From an uncultured Synergistia bacterium (lineage in GTDB: Bacteria; Eremiobacterota; SpSt-956; JAKJGF01): a stretch of 5,473 nucleotides of DNA. Under the pieces are notes generated by a model. It saw nothing but the letters and a program-made list of their open reading frames with translations, was not told where the DNA came from and did not search any database. The first letter of the stretch is position 1. Each line of letters opens with the position of its first letter. A program made the position numbers and the translations under genes. The stretch spans positions 1-5,473 of the forward strand of contig CALARM010000741.1 in NCBI GenBank assembly GCA_937888925.1, given 5' to 3'. Positions 1 to 5,473 of the stretch are shown piece by piece.

Positions 1-106
1 CTCACATCAAGCCTGGGACGTTCTCCATACTCTTCACTGGCAGGCTTTTTTCCGGTAAGTCTGCCGGAACGTTCCTCATACTCTTCGACAGGTTTTCTCA
101 CATCAA
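1..106 (-). repeat. Degenerate coding repeat at the window edge (17-aa subunit, 32-aa period)
   Basis: The 10 bases at 1-10 recur exactly at 97-106, a spacing of 96 bp or 32 codons. Within that span two related subunits are visible in the protein: KPVEEYEERSGRL, then KPASEEYGERPRL, followed by the start of another DV unit at residue 588. The EEY cores are 17 residues apart. The array begins at residue 556 and leaves the window, so the copy number is unknown. It continues the charged C-terminal tail of the PEGA protein. Confidence 0.7.
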
Positions 107-1769
107 ATTCCATGGAGTCTGTATAATCATCATTACTGCTTAAAGGAAAAGACTCCGCCTGTTCCTCTGCTTCTGTGTCCTCAAAATAGTCTTCTTCATC
201 ATCTCTTTCATAAAGCTGTTCCATGTCATATGTCCTATAAGTATCTTTCCTCTGAACAGATGTTTTATATTCTTCCGGGGATTGCTGACTATATGCTCTA
301 TCTTTATCTTCAGCTATTTCTGCGGAATCATCATATGATTCTTCATCGAATTCATTTTCATATTCATCTTCAACAAAATGTTCTTCCGGTTTTAATAATT
401 CATCAAAAGAAAACTCTCGTACAGCAGTTACATTTGAGGATTCTTCCTGTCGAGGTTTTTCTTTAAAAAATTTCTGGTCAATCTGCTTATTCAGAATCTC
501 CGGTTCACTCTTCTTTAAAGCTTTTTCTTTGAAAAATTTCCGGTCAATCTGCTTATTCGGAATCTCCGGTTCACTCTTTTTTAAAGGTTTCTCTTTCTTA
601 CGCTTCTGCTGAAGCTTTATTAAAACTATTATTGTTCCAACAAAAAATATAATTGCTACAAGAAGAATTATCAATAAAATAGATGATTGACCGGAAAATG
701 GAGGAGCAGGGGTTTCCTCTGCAATCGTCGTAGGAGTTTCTTCTACAGGTGAAGGCTCCTCTGTAGGAGTAGGTTGAATATATTCAGTCAATGTAATATC
801 CAGTGAAATATTTTCACCTGCGCTGACTTTTATTTTACTATTGTATGTATTATATCCTTCCTGTTTAACTTCCATAACATGTGTTCCCGTAGATATCTTT
901 TTTATCACACATGGAATAGAACCTTTTTCCTTACCGTCCAGAAGAACAGTAGCTCCTTTGGGTGCACCTTTAATAGAGATAGAACCCGGTAATGGTTTGA
1001 GTTCTATTGATAATTGTTTTGTCTTTTCTTCTTCTATTGTAACTCCCTGCTTAAAAATTTCATAATTCTTCTTCTGTAATTTCAAGGTATATTTTCCCGG
1101 GTTATGCTCTTTATTATAAGGGGTTTTACCGGATTTATTTTCATTTATATATACAATAGCGCCATCGGGAGAAGATTTTATAACAAGTTTACCGGCTTTC
1201 TGACTCTTAACCAGTTCAGCATGGACAGATGCTTCTCCTCCGCCTTCAACCCAGACACTCTGAGAGGAAGACTCATATCCTTCAAGATAAAAGGTCACAG
1301 TATGAGATCCTTTTGAAAGAGTCAAACCTGTCGGAGCAGTTCCGCGATATGAACCGTCAACTGATACAGAAGCTCCTGCCGGATAAGAACTTATACTGAC
1401 ATAACCTTCAGTTTTCTCAGGCGGTTTATAAGGAGGTTCTGTCGGCTCTTTTGTCGGTCTTGTAGGTTCAGGCAGAGCAGTCAGATATATAGTGCCATAG
1501 GCGTCCAGACCTTTTTCAAGAACAACAGTCGTATAACCTGTTTCATAGCCGCTCATAGAGGCACTGAATGAATAGGTGCCGGGAGGATAACCGCTCAGAG
1601 TAGCAGAAGAATTTCCCACATATGTTCCTGCAAAATATATATCGGCTCCGGAAGGACTTGTAGTGACGACAATGAGCCCTTCTGCTAAAGCCCTGTCTGA
1701 AAGGGAAAATAGAAAGAAACTCATAAAGAGACACATATAAATTTTCGAATAAATACTTAAATATTTCAT
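1..1769 (-). CDS. PEGA-repeat single-pass membrane protein with acidic repeat tail (3' end outside window)
   Basis: This frame is open from ATG at 1769 to the window edge: 589 codons with no stop, so the C-terminus is missing. Residues 1-29 look like a signal peptide (hydrophobic 10-24, likely cleavage after ALA at 27-29). Four PEGA-type beta domains follow at about 31-98, 122-187, 193-258 and 262-327; each has the S-x-P-x-G-A-x-[IV]-x-[VIL] start and a G-Y or N-Y near the end. A Pro/Thr/Glu-rich linker (332-357) leads to one transmembrane helix (363-384) and a basic stop-transfer stretch (KLQQKRKKEK). The PEGA domains should therefore lie outside the cytoplasm and the tail inside. The tail has a duplicated 22-residue segment (395-438), an acidic region (about 40 of 104 residues Asp/Glu, 452-555) and a further repeat from 556. 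The start is 8 bp after the gpsA stop without a clear Shine-Dalgarno site, so coupled translation is likely. PEGA domains are associated with surface or envelope proteins; the exact role here is unknown. Confidence 0.88.
   Translation of the reverse strand, partial: MKYLSIYSKIYMCLFMSFFLFSLSDRALAEGLIVVTTSPSGADIYFAGTYVGNSSATLSGYPPGTYSFSASMSGYETGYTTVVLEKGLDAYGTIYLTALPEPTRPTKEPTEPPYKPPEKTEGYVSISSYPAGASVSVDGSYRGTAPTGLTLSKGSHTVTFYLEGYESSSQSVWVEGGGEASVHAELVKSQKAGKLVIKSSPDGAIVYINENKSGKTPYNKEHNPGKYTLKLQKKNYEIFKQGVTIEEEKTKQLSIELKPLPGSISIKGAPKGATVLLDGKEKGSIPCVIKKISTGTHVMEVKQEGYNTYNSKIKVSAGENISLDITLTEYIQPTPTEEPSPVEETPTTIAEETPAPPFSGQSSILLIILLVAIIFFVGTIIVLIKLQQKRKKEKPLKKSEPEIPNKQIDRKFFKEKALKKSEPEILNKQIDQKFFKEKPRQEESSNVTAVREFSFDELLKPEEHFVEDEYENEFDEESYDDSAEIAEDKDRAYSQQSPEEYKTSVQRKDTYRTYDMEQLYERDDEEDYFEDTEAEEQAESFPLSSNDDYTDSMEFDVRKPVEEYEERSGRLTGKKPASEEYGERPRLDV
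456..587 (-). repeat. 66-bp tandem duplication inside the PEGA gene
   Basis: Two adjacent 66-bp copies (456-521 and 522-587) differ at only 5 positions. They encode residues 395-416 and 417-438, a 22-residue unit built around LKKSEPEI, NKQID and KFFKEK. Three differences change the residue (P/A, P/L, R/Q) and two are silent. The unit is a multiple of three, so gain or loss of a copy keeps the frame. It sits just inside the predicted transmembrane helix and is rich in Lys and Glu. Confidence 0.93.
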
Positions 1770-1777
1770 GATAATAA

Positions 1778-2827
1778 TTAATCTCGCGAATTAAAATCTA
1801 TACGGGGAATATTATATACTGTTTCAGTATATCCCTTGGTCATAAGTGATTGAACTGCATCAAAAGGTTTAATCTTTCCTGTAACCACTCTGTAAACCTC
1901 TCTTGTTATGGGCATATCTATATTATGTTCATGACTTAATTCATAGGCAAATTTTGCAGTATTGACACCTTCAACAACTGCATTCATGGTCATTAAAATT
2001 TCCTCAAGTTTTCTCCCTTTCGCCAGTTCCATTCCTAAAGTTTTATTTCTGCTTAAAGAACTGGTGCAGGTCGTAAATAGATCGCCTATCCCGGCAGGTG
2101 ACAGAAATGTTTCAAACCTTGCTCCCAGTTTAACACCGAGAGAATATATCTCGGTAAAACCTCCTGTAAGTAAAGCTGCAAATGTATTGGAACCAAAGCC
2201 AAGAGTATCGGCTATACCGGCAGCTATGGCAAATATATTTTTTAACGCTCCTGCAATCTCCACACCTTTTACATCAGAGCTCTGAAAAACCCTGAAATAA
2301 TTTGTCTGAAATATCTGCTTTATCTTTCTGGTAACACGGGGATTCCATGAAGCAGCTACTGTAACAGCAGGAAGTTCTCTGGCTATTTCCTTTGCCAGAT
2401 TGGGGCCAGATATGACACCTATATTTTCTACACATTCAGATGGCAGTTCTTCTTTAAGAACCTGAGACATAGTACATAGAGAAGATTCGTCAAAACCTTT
2501 AGCAACACTGACAAATATTTTATTCTTATCAGAAAAAGGATGTAATTCTCTTACAATCTCTCTAAAAAACGGCGAAGGAACAGCGACAACAATCATCTTA
2601 GAGCCTTTCATAACTTCTTCTAAATCAGTTGAAATACAGGAAATGCCGGGAGGAATTATAATGCCGGGAAGATATTTGCGATTTTCTCTGGAGGTCAATA
2701 AATCGTCTTTAAACTTATCTGTTCTGGTCCAGACTTTTACCGGTAACCCCTTACGGGCAAGCAGAACTGCCAGAGTTATCCCCCATGCACCGGCTCCTAT
2801 AATAGAAATTGAATATTGACTGCTCAT
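1778..2827 (-). CDS. gpsA: NAD(P)+-dependent sn-glycerol-3-phosphate dehydrogenase
   Basis: This cytoplasmic enzyme reduces dihydroxyacetone phosphate to sn-glycerol-3-phosphate for phospholipid synthesis. Numbering from the ATG at 2827 (349 residues, near the usual family size), the Rossmann motif GAGAWG is at 11-16, the nucleotide-domain segment VAVPS at 81-85 and VAKGFD at 108-113. SGPNLAKEI (140-148), the catalytic-lysine segment GALKN (K196), GIGDL (246-250, D249) and TCTSSLSRN (253-261, R260) follow in family order, then VEGVNTA near 285-291. Two usually conserved spots differ: the family LTRG reads LTGG (220-223) and GLAG reads SPAG (243-246). An ATG six bases upstream (2833) is also possible, but GGGG at 2835-2838 is 7 nt from the ATG at 2827 and only 1 nt from the other. 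The gene probably starts the transcript that continues into the PEGA gene. Confidence 0.97.
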   Translation of the reverse strand: MSSQYSISIIGAGAWGITLAVLLARKGLPVKVWTRTDKFKDDLLTSRENRKYLPGIIIPPGISCISTDLEEVMKGSKMIVVAVPSPFFREIVRELHPFSDKNKIFVSVAKGFDESSLCTMSQVLKEELPSECVENIGVISGPNLAKEIARELPAVTVAASWNPRVTRKIKQIFQTNYFRVFQSSDVKGVEIAGALKNIFAIAAGIADTLGFGSNTFAALLTGGFTEIYSLGVKLGARFETFLSPAGIGDLFTTCTSSLSRNKTLGMELAKGRKLEEILMTMNAVVEGVNTAKFAYELSHEHNIDMPITREVYRVVTGKIKPFDAVQSLMTKGYTETVYNIPRIDFNSRD

Positions 2828-2834
2828 AAACATA

Positions 2835-2838
2835 CCCC
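2835..2838 (-). promoter_or_regulatory. Ribosome binding site that decides the gpsA start
   Basis: On the minus strand GGGG lies 7 nt before the ATG at 2827 and only 1 nt before the ATG at 2833. The spacing favours the downstream ATG, which also gives a short N-terminus before the Rossmann strand, as is usual for GpsA. Confidence 0.55.
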
Positions 2839-2904
2839 GTTCATAGAAAAAATTACATATGATAATTTTCTATATAAAATACTTTTTTCCTTCGTTCCAA
2901 GCTA

Positions 2905-2933
2905 ATTATAACGTAACTATCGAAATATATCAA
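2905..2933 (-). promoter_or_regulatory. Sigma70-type promoter for gpsA and the PEGA gene
   Basis: On the minus strand TTGATA (2928-2933, 5 of 6 to the -35 consensus) and TATAAT (2905-2910, perfect -10) are separated by exactly 17 nt. The expected transcript start is near 2898, giving a leader of about 70 nt before gpsA. A second TATAAT at 2933-2938 has no good -35 partner. Confidence 0.75.
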
Positions 2934-2984
2934 TTATAGATAGCGTTTTTTACGAGAGATACATTCATTTTTAAACGCAATCAT

Positions 2985-3013
2985 TTGCAATAATAATAAT
3001 AATCCTGTATAAT
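2985..3013 (+). promoter_or_regulatory. Sigma70-type promoter for the two small plus-strand genes
   Basis: TTGCAA (2985-2990, 4 of 6) and TATAAT (3008-3013, perfect) are 17 nt apart. Transcription would start near 3020 and leave an untranslated leader of about 120 nt before the GTG at 3139. It diverges from the gpsA promoter; the two -35 elements are about 50 bp apart. Most of the spacer is an (AAT)n microsatellite. Confidence 0.7.
2989..3003 (+). repeat. (AAT)5 microsatellite in the promoter spacer
   Basis: Five perfect AAT units begin in the last two bases of the -35 element and fill most of the 17-nt spacer. A change of one unit would alter the spacer by 3 nt and move it away from the optimum. 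Confidence 0.85.
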
Positions 3014-3138
3014 ATATATCGAAATTAAAAAATTTATAATCTGCAGGATTTAGCAGGGGGATCAATCATATAACTTATGATGCAATAGATTTATCTGGTA
3101 AAGTTGAAAATTTGATTGAGAGGAGAAAATAAAGGAAC
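3014..3138 (+). other. Leader of the YbjN-like gene, with an unexplained open stretch
   Basis: This untranslated stretch has no standard gene. A 6-bp inverted repeat (3065-3070 with 3076-3081, 5-nt loop) could form a weak hairpin or be a protein site. AGGGGG at 3055-3060 and GAGAGGAG at 3118-3125 resemble ribosome binding sites. From 3040 to the TAA at 3130-3132 one frame is open and reads protein-like (ITYDAIDLSGKVENLIERRK at its end), but it has no ATG, GTG or TTG near AGGGGG. No known riboswitch was recognised. Confidence 0.4.
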
Positions 3139-3612
3139 GTGCCAAATTTACTTAATGAGACAGGTGATAAAGTCAATCAATATTTAGAAAAACTGGTTAA
3201 AAACAGCGGTGGAACCATAACCCATACAAGACTTGACAGAGGTTGCTTTACTGTAAACAAAGGTTCCACACTTGTTCATGTACTTGTAAAAGAATGGAAA
3301 GAAGAAAGCCCTCTCGTAGAATGTATATCTTATGTTGTACGCGGTGCGGCCATAACAGAAGAACTGGCAATCAAACTGTTGCTAATGAACTGGGAAATGC
3401 CTTTTGGAAGTTTCTCTATTGATCCTGAAGATAATTGTATAGTGCTGAGCCTGTGTTTAATAGGTTCCACTATCGATCAGGAAGAACTTACTGTAGCAAT
3501 AGAAAATATAGCAGAAGTTGCAGATGAAGTAGATGATCTTATTATAGAAAACTATGGAGGAATAACGGCTCTTCAGGATTTAATTAAGAAGAGACATATT
3601 CCGGGGAAATAG
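3139..3612 (+). CDS. YbjN / type III secretion chaperone-like domain protein
   Basis: This is a 157-residue soluble protein without signal peptide or membrane segment. It has the alternating helix and strand pattern of the YbjN and CesT-like chaperone fold. A leading helix (4-22) is followed by a strand region (26-67), a helix with A-I-K-L-L-L-M-N (77-84), and the telling N-x5-G-x-F-x-I-D turn (84-95). A strand VLSLCL (102-107) and a Glu-rich helix (113-135) complete the fold. Members of this fold often bind partner proteins; the partner here is unknown. GTG at 3139 is the first start after an in-frame TAA at 3130, with no other start nearby. Its ribosome site is not ideal: AAGGAA is too close and GAGAGGAG is 13 nt away. 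The next gene follows after 54 bp, so the two are probably co-transcribed. The family call rests on pattern, not on a search. Confidence 0.75.
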   Translation: MPNLLNETGDKVNQYLEKLVKNSGGTITHTRLDRGCFTVNKGSTLVHVLVKEWKEESPLVECISYVVRGAAITEELAIKLLLMNWEMPFGSFSIDPEDNCIVLSLCLIGSTIDQEELTVAIENIAEVADEVDDLIIENYGGITALQDLIKKRHIPGK

Positions 3613-3651
3613 CATATAAAAATTTATTAATTCTTAAAATTCAATCGTTTC

Positions 3652-3658
3652 GAGGTGA
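3652..3658 (+). promoter_or_regulatory. Strong ribosome binding site fixing a TTG start
   Basis: GAGGTGA matches the 16S rRNA tail over seven bases and ends 8 nt before TTG at 3667. The codon just before that TTG is an in-frame TAA (3664-3666), so no longer reading is possible. Confidence 0.85.
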
Positions 3659-3666
3659 ATATATAA

Positions 3667-4074
3667 TTGACTTTTTTCTTATTAAGAGCCAGGTTTACAA
3701 GCAGTGGAGACAAATTTTTGCCAGTCGGTGTTCTTGCCACAGACGGAGTAAGTATAGTGTATAGAGAAGTTCCGAATGGTGTTGAAAGCACTCCCTTTGT
3801 TATAAAAGCAATAGAGAACTTAAAACTCAGACATAAAGATAAAAAATATACCTATAAAGATGACGGGAGATTATTTCTTGAATTATTAATAAATCATTTT
3901 GCAGGTTTTTTAACATCAAATGAAAAATTTCATCCCCTTTTCCTTGGTTCTCTTGAAGGTAATGGGGAAGAAGTTTCTACGAGTGTGGCCAATACACTGG
4001 CTATATTTGAAAAGAACTATATATCACTGGAAGAATTACGTCAAATAAAACTCAATAATTGTTTTGAAGTATAA
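3667..4074 (+). CDS. Hypothetical protein, 135 residues, TTG start
   Basis: I do not recognise this family. The protein is 135 residues, without signal peptide or membrane helix. The N-terminal half looks beta-rich (FLLRARF, then a strand-turn-strand PVGVLATDGVSIVYREVP at 19-36). A charged middle part (about 50-66, Lys-rich) leads into a predicted helix (LFLELLINHFAGFL) and a C-terminal helix (ISLEELRQIKL). TTG is the start because it directly follows an in-frame TAA and has an ideal Shine-Dalgarno site. The gene lies 54 bp after the YbjN-like gene with no clear promoter between them, so the two proteins may work together; this is inference from position. Its stop codon is part of the terminator stem. 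Confidence 0.8.
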   Translation: MTFFLLRARFTSSGDKFLPVGVLATDGVSIVYREVPNGVESTPFVIKAIENLKLRHKDKKYTYKDDGRLFLELLINHFAGFLTSNEKFHPLFLGSLEGNGEEVSTSVANTLAIFEKNYISLEELRQIKLNNCFEV

Positions 4075-4104
4075 AGGGAACAGGAAGTCAGTCCTGTTCC
4101 CTTT
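4073..4104. terminator. Intrinsic terminator between convergent genes
   Basis: A perfect 13-bp stem (4073-4085 with 4092-4104) with a 6-nt loop is followed on the plus strand by TATTTC after a run of four T. The plus-strand side is the better terminator. The minus-strand copy ends in TTTATACTTC and could also stop the PQQ/TPR transcript, whose stop is at 4115. The left arm begins inside the TAA of the upstream gene. Confidence 0.9.
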
Positions 4105-4114
4105 TATTTCGTAT

Positions 4115-5473
4115 TTACTCCCGCAATTCTCGCCTTTTTCTGGCCAGCCGGGCTATTTCACTGTCAGGATATATTTCTTCGCACATTTTATAAAATTTTA
4201 TGGATTCACCGAGTTTCTTTTCATCAGAATAGGTTTCACCGAGCTTAAAAAATATATGGGCTTTAGATTTTTTCAGGCTGTCCATCTGTTTTGGACTGAG
4301 AGGAAGTTTTTCTGCCTTTTCCAGATAACCTGTAGCTGTAGCAATTTCATTTTTCTCCATATATTCTTTACCAAGTTCAAGAAAAATCTGTCCTTTTCTC
4401 TTCTGCAGATTTTCCATATTATCATTATCTACCCTGAGAGTTTCACATGTATTAATCAGTTGTAATGCATCTTCATATTTTTTCTCTATTATAAGAAGCT
4501 GAATATTTCCTAAAAAAGCAGGAACAAACTCCTTGTCCAGGTCAAGTGCCATATCATAAGATAAATGTGCCGAATCAATATCACCTTTTAAAGAATACAT
4601 TTTTCCAAGATTTACATAAACACCTGGAGATTTAGAATCTATATGGGTTGCTTTTTCATAATTCTGAATGGCCTTATCTATATCACCTGTTATCCTGTAA
4701 GAATCGGCAAGCATTGTTATTACAGACAGTTCAGGTTCTTTAATATCTTCAAATAACTCTATTGCTCTCTGATAATCCTTTTCATAAAATAAAGCTTTAC
4801 CAAATCTCGAAAGAGCCTCGTCTGACATGTTAGATCTTAATAATTTTTCATAATTGGAAATAGCTTCTTTCCATTCAGACAGGGCAAAATACATATCACC
4901 TGTAGATAATAAAACCGAATGGTTGGAAGGTTCCATTTTCAGTAAATCCTGAAACAGGGGCAATGCTTCTGAGAATCTGTTTTCACCTGCCAGAACATTG
5001 GCTTTTTTTAATAAATCATTAAAAAGTTTATCCTCTTTCATTATATTATCTGTTTCTTTTTTCACTGGTTCAGTCGTTTCTGCCTCACCTCTTAGAAGTT
5101 TCAGTGAGTAAATTTTCCCGTCTCTTGAACCAAAGTAGATACTGTCTCCCAGAAGTGACGGCGAAGATCTCAGAGATCCTCCTGTGTCAAAATGCCAGAT
5201 TTTTTCGCCGGTCAGGGCATTAACAGCATAAAAACACCCGTCATCAGAACCTGTATACAGAATATCCTGATATAATACAGGGGTACATCTTATTCCCCCT
5301 TTTGTTTCAAATTTCCATAAAATATTTCTCTTCTCCAGATCAATAGCATATAAATTTTTATCCAGAGAGCCGATATAAACAATATCTTCTCCCACACAGG
5401 CAGAAGAGCGAAAAGGTTTTTCAAACTCCATAGTCCATATATGACGGCCATCTTCTGCATTTAATAAAATAAC
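4115..5473 (-). CDS. PQQ-type beta-propeller and TPR protein (5' end outside window)
   Basis: The frame stays open past the ATG at 5431 to the window edge, and the extra 14 codons (ending GRHIWT) continue the propeller pattern, so that ATG is internal and the true start lies outside. Of 452 visible residues, the first 126 hold three blade repeats spaced about 40 apart. Their strands read IVYIGSLDKNLYAID, ILYTGSDDGCFYAVN and IYFGSRDGKIYSLK, each followed by a W or a strand, as in BamB-like and PQQ-dehydrogenase-like propellers. A charged linker (about 129-148) leads into eight TPR-like helix pairs (about 151-452). Six are near 34 residues; the last two are longer units with an added helix (NLQKRK / SLKKSK). 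No membrane helix is visible. Such proteins are usually scaffolds; whether a kinase or signal peptide precedes the propeller cannot be seen. The gene converges on the shared terminator. Confidence 0.87.
   Translation of the reverse strand, partial: VILLNAEDGRHIWTMEFEKPFRSSACVGEDIVYIGSLDKNLYAIDLEKRNILWKFETKGGIRCTPVLYQDILYTGSDDGCFYAVNALTGEKIWHFDTGGSLRSSPSLLGDSIYFGSRDGKIYSLKLLRGEAETTEPVKKETDNIMKEDKLFNDLLKKANVLAGENRFSEALPLFQDLLKMEPSNHSVLLSTGDMYFALSEWKEAISNYEKLLRSNMSDEALSRFGKALFYEKDYQRAIELFEDIKEPELSVITMLADSYRITGDIDKAIQNYEKATHIDSKSPGVYVNLGKMYSLKGDIDSAHLSYDMALDLDKEFVPAFLGNIQLLIIEKKYEDALQLINTCETLRVDNDNMENLQKRKGQIFLELGKEYMEKNEIATATGYLEKAEKLPLSPKQMDSLKKSKAHIFFKLGETYSDEKKLGESIKFYKMCEEIYPDSEIARLARKRRELRE

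Noticed and set aside
230..466. Plus-strand reading frame of 78 codons
   Set aside because: It lies antisense to the acidic tail of the PEGA gene; its His/Leu-rich sequence is the product of reading Asp/Glu codons backwards.
841..1316. Two plus-strand reading frames (841-1065 and 1104-1316)
   Set aside because: They are antisense to PEGA domains 2-4 and have no ribosome binding site or family features.
1543..1734. Minus-strand reading frame of 63 codons
   Set aside because: It is another frame of the PEGA gene over the signal peptide and first domain; the real frame is far longer and has clear domains.
1962..2285. Plus-strand reading frame of 107 codons
   Set aside because: It is antisense to the most conserved part of gpsA, whose codon constraint explains the open frame.
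2933..2938. Second TATAAT on the minus strand upstream of gpsA
   Set aside because: No acceptable -35 element lies 16-18 nt upstream; the pair at 2905-2933 is much better.
4064..4465. Plus-strand reading frame of 133 codons overlapping the previous stop
   Set aside because: It runs through the terminator hairpin and is antisense to the TPR region; the Phe-rich sequence reflects reversed Lys/Glu codons.
5429..5431. ATG at 5431 as the start of the PQQ/TPR protein
   Set aside because: The frame continues upstream to the window edge with blade-like sequence, so this Met is internal.

Overview
The window is AT-rich bacterial DNA with short intergenic gaps, recognisable Shine-Dalgarno sites and sigma70-type promoters. 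It holds five protein genes, two of them cut by the window edges. No RNA gene, mobile element, CRISPR array or origin was seen. The mix is a housekeeping gpsA, a PEGA-repeat membrane protein, a YbjN/type III chaperone-like small protein and a PQQ-propeller plus TPR protein. It suggests a free-living bacterium from a poorly sampled lineage; AT-rich candidate phyla with many PEGA, PQQ and TPR proteins would fit. The sequence alone does not fix the phylum.

Left part (1-2833, minus strand): gpsA (sn-glycerol-3-phosphate dehydrogenase) is followed after 8 bp by a large PEGA-repeat gene that reads leftward and leaves the window without a stop. The PEGA protein has a signal peptide, four PEGA domains, a Pro/Thr-rich linker, one transmembrane helix, a recently duplicated 22-residue juxtamembrane segment, a strongly acidic tail and a second repeat at the very edge. 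The two genes probably form one transcript from a good promoter at 2905-2933.

Middle (2834-3138): a divergent control region. It has a near-consensus promoter for gpsA on the minus strand and a second promoter on the plus strand whose spacer is mostly an (AAT)5 microsatellite. The plus-strand leader of about 120 nt contains an unexplained open stretch in the same frame as the downstream gene.

Right part (3139-5473): two small plus-strand genes, a YbjN-like protein (GTG start) and an unrecognised 135-residue protein (TTG start with an excellent Shine-Dalgarno site), probably form an operon. They end at a perfect 13-bp terminator hairpin. Converging on it from the right is a minus-strand gene for a PQQ-type beta-propeller plus TPR protein, whose start lies outside the window.

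Only gpsA has a firm metabolic role: it supplies glycerol-3-phosphate for phospholipid synthesis. The PEGA and PQQ/TPR proteins look like envelope or scaffold proteins. Nothing in the sequence proves that the five genes form one system.
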